Counted from the first letter of the stretch, positions 33,673-43,372 are shown. The stretch: 48,549 bases of DNA from Sphingobacteriales bacterium TSM_CSM (GCA_002212725.1 MTCR01000105.1:1-48549), one strand, 5' to 3'. Made by a program: numbers and translations. Notes: generated by a model not told the origin, from the sequence alone.

Positions 33673-34446
33673 TTACAGCATTTTTTTGCGGGCAATGGCA
33701 AATAAATCAAAACAGGTAGCATTAGCCGGGGCAATATGGTAATCTTTTTGGTCAATATTGCTTACCAAAGGCTGGTTGCTTTTCAGCAGCAGGCGGCGGT
33801 TAAGGCGGTTGAGAATGTCGTAAGGAATTTGGAGCAGTTGCCGGGGCAGGCGATATTGCAGGTTAAAAACGTCGAACCGGGTAAAGCGTTTTACTGATGC
33901 TTTGTTTTTCTGGTAGTATTCCATTACCTTATCATTGCCAAAAACACCCTGCATGTCCACCTGTTCAAAAAAAGTACTCAACAGGTTTTGCAGTTGCTGC
34001 GGCGTATATTCGCGCACATGCCAGGGGTTTCGGGTAAGCGACATGCTGATGTTAGGTGTGCTTAACACAAGCAATCCGCCGGGTTTCAGCACGCGGTAAA
34101 TTTCTTTCACAAACATGCGGTCGTTTTCAATGTGTTCAATAACCTGAAATGAAACGGCTGCATCAAAGCTATTGTCGTCAAAAGGCAACGGCGGCACACT
34201 CAGTTGTTTAAAACTTACGTGCGGCAGGTTGGTTGCTTGTGCAGGCAAATGGGTTTGGTATTTATCAATGGCCATGTACCGGGTGGCATGTGGCGCTAAT
34301 ATGGCAATGCCGTAACCCTCGCCGCAGCCAACTTCAAGCACCGAGCCGCCAATGAGCGGGGCAGCCGCATGGTAGGCCACCAAATGGCGCTGGTAAATAA
34401 CATGGTCAGAAACATCGTGCGAAGAAATGCGCTCGGCGGTTTGCAT
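33673..34446 (-). CDS. Class I SAM-dependent methyltransferase (Methyltransf_11/25-like)
   Basis: The start at 34446 ('MQTAERISSHDVSDHVIYQRH') follows family convention and gives 257 residues. SAM motif I is 'GGSVLEVGCGEGYGIAIL', the strand-2 acid is in 'YMAIDKYQTH', and motif IV is 'FDAAVSFQVIEHIEND' followed by 'FVKEIYRVLKPGGLLVLSTPN'. This is the ubiquinone/glycan-type class I fold. The substrate is not deducible. A -7 box TAACTTTG is present at 34489..34482, 36 nt upstream. Divergent from the DUF2723 gene, with which it shares the intergenic region. Confidence 0.85.
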   Translation of the reverse strand: MQTAERISSHDVSDHVIYQRHLVAYHAAAPLIGGSVLEVGCGEGYGIAILAPHATRYMAIDKYQTHLPAQATNLPHVSFKQLSVPPLPFDDNSFDAAVSFQVIEHIENDRMFVKEIYRVLKPGGLLVLSTPNISMSLTRNPWHVREYTPQQLQNLLSTFFEQVDMQGVFGNDKVMEYYQKNKASVKRFTRFDVFNLQYRLPRQLLQIPYDILNRLNRRLLLKSNQPLVSNIDQKDYHIAPANATCFDLFAIARKKML

Positions 34447-34481
34447 AGGGCAAAAAGGGGGGTTGGTTAAAAAAAGAGGCA

Positions 34482-34489
34482 CAAAGTTA
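34482..34489 (-). promoter_or_regulatory. -7 box for the methyltransferase gene
   Basis: TAACTTTG on the minus strand, matching TAnnTTTG exactly. It lies 36 nt upstream of the ATG at 34446. No -33 at the standard spacing is evident. Confidence 0.4.
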
Positions 34490-34552
34490 AGGTAAAGACG
34501 TTAATTTGACCGGAACCAAAGAAATTAACGCTATAAATGTGCGCTTTTTCGG

Positions 34553-34580
34553 TTTGCACTAAGGTTTTTTGCTATTTTTG
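34553..34580 (+). promoter_or_regulatory. Promoter of the DUF2723 gene
   Basis: TTTG at 34553-34556 and TATTTTTG at 34573-34580, 16 nt apart, slightly shorter than the usual 19-21. The distance from the -7 box to the ATG at 34658 is 77 nt. Confidence 0.4.
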
Positions 34581-34657
34581 CTCCTTATTTCCCGTTTTGC
34601 TGTCATCGGGTAATTTTTTTACCGGTCAAAACGCACCTTAACCATACAATCTGCCGC

Positions 34658-37600
34658 ATGAATTTTCAAACATTCAAACACGTAAACAACATAGCCGGGT
34701 GGCTGGTCTTTTTATTTGCCACATTGGTATATGCCCTCACCATGGAGGCTACCGCAAGTCTTTGGGATTGCGGCGAGTTTATTGCATCGGTTTATAAACA
34801 ACAAGTGGTTCACCCGCCCGGAGCCTCTATGTTTTTAATGATAGCCCGCATATTTAACGTGCTGGCCTTTGGTAAACCCGAATTGGTGGCATTAAGCCTC
34901 AACTTCATGTCGGCCATTTGTTCGGGCTTTGCCATGATGTTCCTCTGTTGGATTACCACCCACATGGCGCGCAAAATGCTCACCGAATCTGATACCCTGT
35001 CCGACATTCCGACGGACAAGGTAGTTGCCATTATTGGCGCAGGGGTTATTGCCGGGCTTGCAGGCACTTTTTTAGACAGCGTATGGTTTTCTGCCGTAGA
35101 GGGCGAAGTGTACTCCATGTCATTGATGTGGACAGCCCTTGTATTTTGGGGCATTATTAAATGGGAAAACCGCGCCGATGAACCCTACGGCGACCGTTGG
35201 CTGCTTTTTGTGGCACTGGCAATAGGTACTTCTATTTTTGTACACTGGCTCAACCTGTTGTGCATACCGGCCATGACCTTTGTTTACTACTTTAAACGCT
35301 ACAAACCCACCTACAGCGGCATGTTCTGGGCATTTGTAGCAGGGTTGGGCATTTTAGGTTTTATACTGAAGTTTGTTATCACCGGCCTGCTCGACATTGC
35401 CAGCGGCATGGAAATTTTTATGGTAAACAACCTTGGGCTGCCATTTAACAGCGGCTTGGTTTTATTTCTTATTTTGTTTTTGGGCGGCTTTGTATATGCC
35501 GTTTATTATACCGCCAAAACCGGCAGGGCAGCACTGCACAACATGTTGTTGGGCATTATGTTTATTCTTATTGGCTATTCTACCATTACCACAGCCGTAA
35601 TACGCTCCAACTCGCACCCCAACATTGACATGAACAGCCCCCGCGACCTGGTTAGCCTTGCCTCTTACCTGAAACGCGAACAGTATGGCTCGCGCCCCTT
35701 CCTGTACGGGCAATACTATACCGATGAAGTGGTAGATGTAGAGGAAACCGGCATTAAATACCAGCGCGGCGAAAAACAATACGATGAAGTGGGCAAAAAA
35801 ATTGAGTATGTATATGGCGGTAAAAAAACCCTTTTCCCCCGTTTGTACGACACCAGCCCGCAGTATAAACAAGATTACGAGCGCTGGCTGGGGCATAGCG
35901 GCGAACCCACTTTTGCCGATAACCTGAAATTCTTCTTCAACTACCAGATAGGGCACATGTATATGCGCTATTTTATGTGGAACTTTGCCGGCCGCCAAAA
36001 CGACGAGCAAGGCATGGGCGGACGCAAAGAGGGCAACTGGATTAGCGGCATTTCTTTTATTGACAGTATGCGCCTCGGCAACCAGTCTGATTTACCCGAA
36101 CACATGAAAAACATGGCTTCCCGAAATGCCTTCTATTTCCTGCCGCTGCTTCTGGGGCTGCTGGGCATGGTATTTCAGTTTACCAACAACAAGCGCCGCG
36201 CCTTTGTTATTCTGCTGCTATTCTTCTTTACCGGTATGGCCATTATTATTCAGGGCAACTCACCACCCCTGGAACCTCGTGAGCGCGACTATATTTTTGC
36301 CGGCTCTTTCTGGGCGTTCAGCATTTGGGTGGGGCTGGGTGTTATTGCCCTCTACGATATTTTTGAACCCAAACTTAAAGGCAAAATAGCCGCCTTTTTA
36401 TCTGTTGGACTGGCGCTGGCAGTGCCCGCAATTATGGGTTTCCAGGGCTGGGACGACCACAACCGGAGCAACCGGTTTGCCGCCCGCGACTTTGCCGCCA
36501 ACTACCTCAACTCCTGCGCACCCAATGCCATTATCTTTACCCAGGGCGATAACGATACCTACCCCCTCTGGTATGCACAGGAAGTGGAAAACATACGCCG
36601 CGATGTGCGCGTGGTAAACCTTAGCCTCTTAGGGGTAGATTGGTACATTAACCAACTGCGCCGGAAAGTAAACGATGCCGACCCCGTGCCCATGAGCCTC
36701 GACTCTATGAAAATACGGGGCAGCCGGCGCGACGTGGTGTATTTTCAGGAAAACGAACAGCGCGCCCCCAAAGGACAGTTCTTCCCCCTTCAGGATATTA
36801 TCAGGTTTATTGCCGATGATAAACTGTCTTATATTCCACAAGCCGAAGCTAATTACTATCCCACCAAAACCATAAGCCTTAAAGTAAATAAAGATAACGC
36901 ACTGGCAGACAACGCCGTGGCGCCCGAAGACATGGGTAAAATTGTGGACGAACTGCGATGGACTCTGAACAAAAACAGCCTCTACAAAAACGACCTCATG
37001 ACCTTAGATATTATTGCCGCCAACAATTGGAAACGTCCTATTTATTTTGCCATCTCTGTTAGCCCCGACAGCTACCTGGGTATGGAAAAATATTTCCAGT
37101 TGGAAGGATTGGCTTACCGACTGATGCCCATAGAGGTGGTGCCCGCCATTGACCCCCTTACCGGTAAACCCGACCGGGTGCAAAAAGGAAGGGTAAACCC
37201 CGATGTTATGTACGATAACCTCATGAACAAATTTAAATTCGGCAATATTGACAATAAAAACGTGCATGTTGATGCCGATTTGCGCCGAATGGTCTTTAAC
37301 TTCAGAGGCAACTATGCCCGCCTGGCCAATGCGTTAATTGAAAGGGGCGATAAACAAAAAGCCATACAAGCTTTAGACTATTGCATGGCGCAAATGCCCG
37401 ATTATGCAGCGCCTTTTAACTTCTATATGTACACCCTCATAGAATCTTACTACCAGGCCGAAGCCTTTGAAAAAGCCAACCAACTTACCGACCAGATTTC
37501 TGACCAACTGGTTGAAGAACTGAAATATATTTTGAAACTGCCCAAACGCGAGCAGGAAGCATACGACCAGGAACTGCAACTGAACGACTATTTTATACGC

Positions 37601-37684
37601 CGTTTTGCTGCTTTAGCCAAACAAAAAGGACAAACCGAATTTGCCGATAAGTTGGAAGCTAAACTCAAAGATCTGGGCTTGTAA
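34658..37684 (+). CDS. DUF2723 domain membrane protein, glycosyltransferase-like
   Basis: 1008 residues. The N-terminal half is a polytopic membrane region beginning 'NNIAGWLVFLFATLVYALTMEATASLWDCGEFIASVYKQQVVHPPGASMFLMIARIF', shown in parts; the 'WDCGEFIA...HPPGA' motif identifies DUF2723, a GT-C-like family related to protein O-mannosyltransferases. Helices continue at about 65-85, 115-140, 150-180, 190-240 and after residue 480. A large periplasmic part follows ('NAIIFTQGDNDTYPLWYAQEVENIRRDVRVVNLSLLGVDWYINQL'), and the C-terminal about 130 residues are TPR-like helices. It may transfer a sugar from a polyprenyl donor to secreted proteins, consistent with glycosylation of T9SS cargo in this phylum, but this is inference. 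Confidence 0.85.
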   Translation: MNFQTFKHVNNIAGWLVFLFATLVYALTMEATASLWDCGEFIASVYKQQVVHPPGASMFLMIARIFNVLAFGKPELVALSLNFMSAICSGFAMMFLCWITTHMARKMLTESDTLSDIPTDKVVAIIGAGVIAGLAGTFLDSVWFSAVEGEVYSMSLMWTALVFWGIIKWENRADEPYGDRWLLFVALAIGTSIFVHWLNLLCIPAMTFVYYFKRYKPTYSGMFWAFVAGLGILGFILKFVITGLLDIASGMEIFMVNNLGLPFNSGLVLFLILFLGGFVYAVYYTAKTGRAALHNMLLGIMFILIGYSTITTAVIRSNSHPNIDMNSPRDLVSLASYLKREQYGSRPFLYGQYYTDEVVDVEETGIKYQRGEKQYDEVGKKIEYVYGGKKTLFPRLYDTSPQYKQDYERWLGHSGEPTFADNLKFFFNYQIGHMYMRYFMWNFAGRQNDEQGMGGRKEGNWISGISFIDSMRLGNQSDLPEHMKNMASRNAFYFLPLLLGLLGMVFQFTNNKRRAFVILLLFFFTGMAIIIQGNSPPLEPRERDYIFAGSFWAFSIWVGLGVIALYDIFEPKLKGKIAAFLSVGLALAVPAIMGFQGWDDHNRSNRFAARDFAANYLNSCAPNAIIFTQGDNDTYPLWYAQEVENIRRDVRVVNLSLLGVDWYINQLRRKVNDADPVPMSLDSMKIRGSRRDVVYFQENEQRAPKGQFFPLQDIIRFIADDKLSYIPQAEANYYPTKTISLKVNKDNALADNAVAPEDMGKIVDELRWTLNKNSLYKNDLMTLDIIAANNWKRPIYFAISVSPDSYLGMEKYFQLEGLAYRLMPIEVVPAIDPLTGKPDRVQKGRVNPDVMYDNLMNKFKFGNIDNKNVHVDADLRRMVFNFRGNYARLANALIERGDKQKAIQALDYCMAQMPDYAAPFNFYMYTLIESYYQAEAFEKANQLTDQISDQLVEELKYILKLPKREQEAYDQELQLNDYFIRRFAALAKQKGQTEFADKLEAKLKDLGL

Positions 37685-37746
37685 TTAAGGCAGAGGCATA
37701 ATATGTGCCTCATGCGCCGTTGGCTGAACCGGCAATAAAAATAGCC

Positions 37747-37783
37747 AAAACAGGGCAATCTTCTTACAGGTTGCCCTGTTTTT
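37747..37783 (+). terminator. Rho-independent terminator after the DUF2723 gene
   Basis: AAAACAGGGCAA (37747-37758) pairs perfectly with TTGCCCTGTTTT (37771-37782) around a 12-nt loop, ending in a T-run. The flanking A-run means it could work in both directions. It sits about 60 nt past the DUF2723 stop. Confidence 0.85.
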
Positions 37784-37963
37784 AATAGTAGGAGGTAGTT
37801 GCAACTCTGCCGTTTTTTGAATTGGGCAGGCTTTGGGGTGTTTCAACAGCAGCAACCTTCCGCCTATGAAAGATGCAACCGCAATAAAGGCAATACTGTT
37901 TACAAAATAACGGTCTTGCAAACACTCGCCGGAAAGTTATTCCATATATCATAAAGCCCAACT

Positions 37964-39940
37964 ATGCACATTCCTTTATTAGAAGACCTTATTATTATCC
38001 TGTGTTTTTCTATTGCGGTGGTATTTGTTTTTCACCGTTTGAGGCAGCCTGCCATAGTAGGATTTTTGGCAACCGGCATGCTCATCGGCCCATCGGGGTT
38101 AAGTTTGGTAAAGGCGCCGCACGATATTCATCTGCTATCTGAAATAGGGGTTGTTTTACTGTTGTTTGTAATTGGGCTGGAACTTTCGTTCAGGCAACTC
38201 ATTTCTATAAAACGCACGGTATTTATAGGTGGTACCCTTCAGGTTGGGTTTACCATTTTACTGGTATTTGCCGCGCTATACCTTTGGGGTATTGCACCCG
38301 GCACAGCCCTGTTTACCGGTTTCTTGTTTTCGCTTTCAAGCACTGCGGTAGTGTTGCGAATTTTACAGGAAAAAAACGAGATAAACGCTCCGCACGGACG
38401 CGTGGCATTGGGAATACTTATTTTTCAGGATATTGCCGTTGTGCCTATGATGTTGCTGGCGCCCATGCTTGCCGGCAAATCGGGCAATATGCTTACCGAA
38501 ACCCCTCTGTTATTGGGTAAAGTTGCCGGCGTAGTGCTGCTCACATACCTGGGCGCCCGCTACTTAATTCCGCACCTTTTTTACTACATTGCCCAAACGC
38601 GCAATAAAGAACTGTTTTTGCTCACCACCATTGCTTTTTGTTTTGCGGTGGCGCAGCTAACTGCACTGTCGGGGTTATCGTTGGCATTGGGCGCGTTTTT
38701 GGCCGGGTTAATTATTTCGGGGTCAGATTACAGTCATCAGGCAAGCAGCAATATTATCCCATTCCGCGAGTTGTTTACCAGTTTTTTCTTTGTTTCCATA
38801 GGCATGTTGTTAGACCTGTCTTTTGTTTATTCGCATTTTTTTTCCATTGCCGGCATAACGCTGTTGGTAATATTGGCAAAAACCTTTACCGCCGCTCTGG
38901 CAGCCCAATTGCTTAAATACCCTGTGCGAACGGCTTTATTAACCGGTTTTTCGCTGTTTCAGGTAGGCGAATTTGCCTTTGTTTTATCGGCATCGGGTAT
39001 TGAGTATGGTTTGTTAAACAATTATTTCAACCAGTATTTTCTGTCGGTTTCCATTATAACCATGTTGCTTACACCAATAGTTATAACCTGTGCACCTGCT
39101 GTTTTCGACCGCATGGCAGCCTTGCCCCTTTTTGCCCGGTATGTAGGCAGCCCGCCCACCGCCGTTGCCGGCAACGGCGAACCTCTGCAAGACCACATGG
39201 TTATTATTGGTTATGGACTAAACGGCACCAACGTAGCCAAGGCAGCAAAACACGCCGGTATTGATTACCGCATTATTGAATTGAATTTTGAAACTGTTGT
39301 CGAAGCCAAAAACAAAGGCGAACAAATAATTTTTGGCGACGCCACCCAACCCCATATCCTGCACGAAGCACGCCTTGAAATAGCCCGCGTGGCAGTTATT
39401 GCCATATCTGACCCCAAAGCAACGAAAGCCATTGTGTCTAATATCCGAAACATTTCGCCCACCGTTTACCTGATTGTGCGAACCCGATTTGTAAAAGAAA
39501 CCGATGAGCTGATAGCACTTGGCGCCGATGAGGTAATACCCGAAGAATTTGAAACCTCTATCGAAATTTTTTCAAGGGCGTTGCTCAAATACCTTATTCC
39601 GTTAGATGAAGTGGAAAAACTGGTGCAAGATGTGCGAACCGGCAACTACCAAATGCTGCGCCCCAAAACAGAGGTTGCTCCTGTGGGCGTTTTTCTTAAC
39701 CAACCGCCCAACATCAACATTTCGTGCCTTAGGGTAGCTGCCGACAGCGGCAGGGTTAGCGGTAAAACTATTGCCGATGCCGAAATAAGAAAAACATGGG
39801 GCATTACCATTCTGGCAATTAACCGATACAATTCGCTTATCTCGGTTATAGAACCGCATATTAAAATTTTACAAAACGATTTGCTGTATGTTACCGGCAA
39901 TACCGCCCAAATTGATGCCTTTTATAAAGAAGTGGCGTAG
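37964..39940 (+). CDS. KefB-like cation:proton antiporter (CPA2) with TrkA-N/TrkA-C domains
   Basis: 658 residues. Twelve or so helices of a sodium/hydrogen exchanger of the CPA2 family, with 'RLRQPAIVGFLATGMLIGPSGL', 'GVVLLLFVIGLELSFRQL', 'GFLFSLSSTAVVLRIL', 'ILIFQDIAVVPMMLLAPML' (carrying the conserved Asp) and 'SFFFVSIGMLLDLSF', ending at about residue 390. A TrkA-N (RCK) Rossmann domain follows ('HMVIIGYGLNGTNVAKAAKHAG', 'IIFGDATQPHIL'), then a TrkA-C domain ('SCLRVAADSGRVSGKTIADAEIRKTWGITILAINR'). It probably exchanges K+ or Na+ for protons, gated by nucleotide binding. Terminator-separated from the upstream gene. Confidence 0.92.
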   Translation: MHIPLLEDLIIILCFSIAVVFVFHRLRQPAIVGFLATGMLIGPSGLSLVKAPHDIHLLSEIGVVLLLFVIGLELSFRQLISIKRTVFIGGTLQVGFTILLVFAALYLWGIAPGTALFTGFLFSLSSTAVVLRILQEKNEINAPHGRVALGILIFQDIAVVPMMLLAPMLAGKSGNMLTETPLLLGKVAGVVLLTYLGARYLIPHLFYYIAQTRNKELFLLTTIAFCFAVAQLTALSGLSLALGAFLAGLIISGSDYSHQASSNIIPFRELFTSFFFVSIGMLLDLSFVYSHFFSIAGITLLVILAKTFTAALAAQLLKYPVRTALLTGFSLFQVGEFAFVLSASGIEYGLLNNYFNQYFLSVSIITMLLTPIVITCAPAVFDRMAALPLFARYVGSPPTAVAGNGEPLQDHMVIIGYGLNGTNVAKAAKHAGIDYRIIELNFETVVEAKNKGEQIIFGDATQPHILHEARLEIARVAVIAISDPKATKAIVSNIRNISPTVYLIVRTRFVKETDELIALGADEVIPEEFETSIEIFSRALLKYLIPLDEVEKLVQDVRTGNYQMLRPKTEVAPVGVFLNQPPNINISCLRVAADSGRVSGKTIADAEIRKTWGITILAINRYNSLISVIEPHIKILQNDLLYVTGNTAQIDAFYKEVA

Positions 39941-40066
39941 TATTAACCCGGCAAGAGGCAGGCAACTTTTACCGCCTTTGGTCTGCCATGGCCCTGCAAC
40001 CACCGGCATACATACAGTTTTGCGGCTAACTGCAGCCATGTAGCAGTAAAAAGCCGGCAAACTGTG

Positions 40067-40074
40067 TAAATTTG
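40067..40074 (+). promoter_or_regulatory. -7 box for the GWxTD gene
   Basis: TAAATTTG, 32 nt before the ATG at 40107, matching TAnnTTTG. There is no clear -33 element at 19-21 nt. Confidence 0.35.
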
Positions 40075-40106
40075 CAACAGGTTAAACAGGTTTTAAGTAG
40101 GGTTTT

Positions 40107-41408
40107 ATGGCCGCTTTTGTAGTAAACAGAATTTTAAAAAGCAGAGAGCATGTAAAAACACAGGCACTTATCTTGTTTTGCTTTATATGTATGACAGGGT
40201 TGCTTTCGGGTTGTGCATCGGGACGAATGTCAAAAAACGTAGCTTATTTGTATTCCGGCAAATCGGTCATTCCCGAAGTAAAAATAAAAACACACTACGC
40301 CGGAAACGACACGGTTGTTGTTTATATGGGTATTTCTTCCAATGCCATTGCCTTTGACCAAAACCAAACCGCCCGCTTTGGCGTTTTGCTGCGGTTGTAC
40401 TACAACAAAAACGGCAAAACCGACGAACTGGCCGACAGCGCATATTTACTGCTCACTGCCGCTAAAAACGAAACCGAATTTACCATACTAACGCATAGCT
40501 TGCATGTTGCACCGGGCAACAATTACTTGTTGCAGGTATATGCCGTAGAAGAAAGCAACCGGAAAGGCTACCGCGGTGAGGCAGGCATTTGGCGCAAAAC
40601 CCCCTACAATGAACAAGATGAGCAAAACTACCTCTTTACCAACGCCCATACCGGCGAGGTTATATTTGATACCTATGTCCGGCAAGGCACGCAGTTAAGG
40701 GTAAACTACCGCAATCAAACCTATGCTAATTTTACCGTGCAATATTTTGTGCCTGTGCCTTATATGGCACCGCCGCCGTTTACCGCACTTAAAGAAGCAC
40801 CCCTGCCTGCCAAACCCGACAGCTTGTTTACCACCACCGCCTACCTTACCCTTAACCGGCAGGGCATGTATTTTATTCAGGCAGATACCAACAAAATGGC
40901 AGGCATTTCAATAGTTTGCACCGATGCCGCCTATCCCAAGCTTACTACCGCCCCCGACCTTATTGAAGCGCTGCGATACATAACCCGGAACGAAGAATAC
41001 ACCCAAATGCTTAAAGCCCCAAACCCCAAAGCCGCCGTTGATGATTTCTGGCTTGCCCGCGCCGGAAGCGCCGACAGAGGGCGAATTCTTATTAAGGAAT
41101 ACTACGGACGGGTACAGCGAGCCAACCAGTTTTTTACAACTTTCCGCGAAGGTTGGAAAACCGACCGCGGCATTATTTATATTGTCTATGGAATACCCGA
41201 TGCACTCTATAAACTGCCCGATGCCGAAACATGGGTATATTATATTAAAGGAACCCAAAACAAACTCCAGTTCGATTTCCAACGGCAAGACCTTATCTTT
41301 ACCAACCAAAACTACCGCCTCATTCGCGACCCTTTTTATGAAAGCAGTTGGCAAAACGCCGTTTACGAATGGCGAAACGGCATTATCTCCAATACCAATG
41401 CCAATTGA
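40107..41408 (+). CDS. GWxTD domain lipoprotein
   Basis: 433 residues. A lipoprotein-type signal ('ALILFCFICMTGLLSGC', Cys at about residue 36) follows a longer than usual N-terminus; a start at a later codon is possible. The C-terminal part contains 'FREGWKTDRGIIYIVYGIPDALYKLPDAETWVYY', with the GWKTD variant of the GWxTD motif, common to a Bacteroidota family of periplasmic proteins with a beta-sandwich core. The middle 'NLVQVYAVEESNRKGYRGEAGIW'-like region is beta-rich. It is exported and probably membrane-anchored; the function is unknown. Followed by a DUF4920 gene with its own promoter. Confidence 0.85.
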   Translation: MAAFVVNRILKSREHVKTQALILFCFICMTGLLSGCASGRMSKNVAYLYSGKSVIPEVKIKTHYAGNDTVVVYMGISSNAIAFDQNQTARFGVLLRLYYNKNGKTDELADSAYLLLTAAKNETEFTILTHSLHVAPGNNYLLQVYAVEESNRKGYRGEAGIWRKTPYNEQDEQNYLFTNAHTGEVIFDTYVRQGTQLRVNYRNQTYANFTVQYFVPVPYMAPPPFTALKEAPLPAKPDSLFTTTAYLTLNRQGMYFIQADTNKMAGISIVCTDAAYPKLTTAPDLIEALRYITRNEEYTQMLKAPNPKAAVDDFWLARAGSADRGRILIKEYYGRVQRANQFFTTFREGWKTDRGIIYIVYGIPDALYKLPDAETWVYYIKGTQNKLQFDFQRQDLIFTNQNYRLIRDPFYESSWQNAVYEWRNGIISNTNAN

Positions 41409-41435
41409 ACCACCTCAACTGAACCACCCGATTGC

Positions 41436-41466
41436 TTGGTTTATAGCCCAAATTGTTGTACTTTTG
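41436..41466 (+). promoter_or_regulatory. Promoter of the DUF4920 gene
   Basis: TTGG at 41436-41439, 19 nt, TACTTTTG at 41459-41466: a well-spaced Bacteroidota promoter, 31 nt before the ATG at 41498. Confidence 0.6.
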
Positions 41467-41497
41467 CACTTAATTTCACCTTTTCAATAGCTTTACC

Positions 41498-41995
41498 ATG
41501 AACATCAGCAAATTATTACTCCTTGCACTGTTTTCTGTTCTCTTTTTTGCCGGCTGCGGAAAATCGGCACAAAAAACCGCTTCGGCCGTTGGCCCCAATG
41601 GCGAGCAATATTTTGGCGAAAAAATTGACGATGCCGGCGTAATTCCACTTTCCGATATGCTGGCTAAAATGAACCAATCCAGCGCAGCCGAAATGGAAGC
41701 TAAAGTAAGCGGAACCGTTACCGGCGTTTGTCAGGTAAAAGGCTGCTGGATGACCCTGCAAACTCCCGATGGCGACGATATGCGCGTAACCTTTAAAGAC
41801 TACGGCTTTTTTATGCCCAAAGACATTTCGGGTAAAAACATTGTAATGCGCGGCATTGCCAAAGTAGATACCACCTCCGTGGCAGATTTGCGCCACTATG
41901 CCGAAGACGCCGGAAAATCGGAAGCCGAAATTGCGCAAATTACCCAACCCGAAATTGCTGTTACCTTTGTGGCAGACGGAGTAATTTTAAAATAA
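41498..41995 (+). CDS. DUF4920 domain lipoprotein
   Basis: 165 residues. Lipoprotein signal 'MNISKLLLLALFSVLFFAGC' with the lipid-accepting Cys at residue 20. The mature domain carries the DUF4920 core: 'GTVTGVCQVKGCWMTLQTPDGDDMRVTFKDYGFFMPKDISGKNIVMRG' and 'DLRHYAEDAGKSEAEIAQI'. The two cysteines in 'VCQVKGCW' may bind a metal or form a disulfide. Members are OB-fold-like periplasmic proteins of unknown function in Bacteroidota. Own promoter with ideal spacing; tRNA-Lys follows on the same strand. Confidence 0.9.
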   Translation: MNISKLLLLALFSVLFFAGCGKSAQKTASAVGPNGEQYFGEKIDDAGVIPLSDMLAKMNQSSAAEMEAKVSGTVTGVCQVKGCWMTLQTPDGDDMRVTFKDYGFFMPKDISGKNIVMRGIAKVDTTSVADLRHYAEDAGKSEAEIAQITQPEIAVTFVADGVILK

Positions 41996-42017
41996 TGCGC
42001 ACTTTTTTACGCCACAT

Positions 42018-42048
42018 ATTGCAGTTCAAAAAAAAACTGTTACCTTTG
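42018..42048 (+). promoter_or_regulatory. Promoter of tRNA-Lys
   Basis: ATTG at 42018-42021, 19 nt, TACCTTTG at 42041-42048, a close match to the Bacteroidota consensus. The tRNA begins 24 nt after the -7 box. Confidence 0.65.
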
Positions 42049-42071
42049 CGTCGCAAAAATAATTGCTGGCA

Positions 42072-42144
42072 GATTCCGTAGCTCAGTAGGTAGAGCACAT
42101 CCCTTTTAAGGATGGGGTCCTGGGTTCGAGCCCCAGCGGAATCA
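42072..42144 (+). tRNA. tRNA-Lys (UUU)
   Basis: A 73-nt cloverleaf: acceptor GATTCCG/CGGAATC with discriminator A, D arm GCTC...GAGC, anticodon stem CATCC/GGATG with loop CTTTTAA (anticodon UUU), and T arm CTGGG-TTCGAGC-CCCAG. All pairs are canonical. CCA is not encoded. Confidence 0.97.
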
Positions 42145-42173
42145 CTTGTCTGAATATGATTTACAGGAAAGCG

Positions 42174-42207
42174 CCGTTGTAAACACCTTGTTTACAGCGG
42201 TTTTTTT
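42174..42207 (+). terminator. Rho-independent terminator after tRNA-Lys
   Basis: CCGTTGTAAACA pairs with TGTTTACAGCGG (one mismatch) with a tiny loop and is followed by seven T residues. It sits 30 nt past the tRNA and ends its transcript. Confidence 0.85.
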
Positions 42208-42310
42208 GTTTACCCCCTTGCCGGCTGCTTTCTCCTGTTTTTAGCTGCCCTGCAAGCGGGTGCTGCCATTTTATTTTGCAATTGGTTACGGGGCAATTTG
42301 TGGCGGCACA

Positions 42311-43333
42311 CTATAATATATTCACTTCCGGTTCCAGCAAGATGCCAAATCGGTCTAAAACCGATTGCTGTATGCTTTCTGCAAGTTGTTTTATTTCGGC
42401 GCCGGTGGCATTGCCATAGTTTACCAGCACCAGGGCATGGTTTACATGGGTGCCGGTATTGCCAATACGGCGGCCTTTCCAGCCGCATTGTTCTATGAGC
42501 CAGGCGGCTGGAATTTTCATGCGCCCGTTTGCGGCGGGGTAATGTGGCATGGTATTATGTAAACGGTGCAGGTACTCAAATGTGGTTGTTTCCAGTTCGG
42601 GGTTTTTAAAAAAGCTGCCGCAGTTGCCCAGTTCGGCCGGGTTGGGCAGTTTGGCGTTTCTGATATGACAAATGGCGTGGCTTACTGCTTGTACTGTGGG
42701 GTTAATATAACCCAGTTGTTCCAGCGTGCGCTGCACTTCGCCGTATTGCAGGTTAAACTGTGGGTTTTTTTTGAGTTGCAGGGTAACCGAGCAAATAAAA
42801 TACTGCCCTTTGAATGCTGTTTTGAAAATGCTGTTGCGATAGCCAAAACGGCATTCGGCGTTTGAAAAGTTGTGTATTTCGCCCGATGCCAGATGTACGG
42901 CTTGTAATTGTACAAATACATCTTTCAACTCAACACCATAAGCACCAATATTTTGTATGGGCGCTGCCCCTGCCGAACCCGGTATGAGTGAAAGGTTTTC
43001 CAGCCCGCCCCAGTTTTGCGCCACGCAGTATTGCACCAGTTCATGCCAAACCTCGCCGCCCTGTACAGTAAGCCATACGGTTTGGCTGCTTTCCCGGTCA
43101 ATGGCAATGCCTTTAAGGCAGTTGTACAACACCAGCCCGTTGTAGTTTTGAGTAAACAACAGATTGCTGCCGCCACCCAGGGGCAGTTTGGGCATTTGGG
43201 TAAACATGCCTTTGGAAGTTGCCAGTTCCTGCACCTGTTGTATGTGGTTAATATGCGCAAAATAGCGCGCCTGTACCTCAATGCCAAAGGTGTTGTAGGG
43301 TTTAAGAGAAACGCATTCGCTTATGGCAGTCAT
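42311..43333 (-). CDS. murB: UDP-N-acetylenolpyruvoylglucosamine reductase
   Basis: FAD/NADPH-dependent reduction of UDP-GlcNAc-enolpyruvate to UDP-MurNAc in peptidoglycan synthesis. 340 residues, type I MurB length. Features are 'LKPYNTFGIEVQARYF', the FAD-binding 'LPLGGGSNLLFT', 'NLSLIPGSAGAAPIQNIGAYGVELKDVF', 'ECRFGYRNSIFK', the catalytic Ser in 'LGNCGSFFKNPEL', and 'PAAWLIEQCGWKGRRIG' with the terminal Glu in 'LLEPEVNIL'. The start at 43333 gives 'MTAISECVSLKPYNTFGI', the normal N-terminus. It lies 39 nt after porU on the same strand, so the two are probably co-transcribed, joining wall synthesis to secretion. Confidence 0.96.
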   Translation of the reverse strand: MTAISECVSLKPYNTFGIEVQARYFAHINHIQQVQELATSKGMFTQMPKLPLGGGSNLLFTQNYNGLVLYNCLKGIAIDRESSQTVWLTVQGGEVWHELVQYCVAQNWGGLENLSLIPGSAGAAPIQNIGAYGVELKDVFVQLQAVHLASGEIHNFSNAECRFGYRNSIFKTAFKGQYFICSVTLQLKKNPQFNLQYGEVQRTLEQLGYINPTVQAVSHAICHIRNAKLPNPAELGNCGSFFKNPELETTTFEYLHRLHNTMPHYPAANGRMKIPAAWLIEQCGWKGRRIGNTGTHVNHALVLVNYGNATGAEIKQLAESIQQSVLDRFGILLEPEVNIL

Positions 43334-43372
43334 GAGGTGGTTTGGAGGTTAATGTAGAGAAAGAGCGCTGTT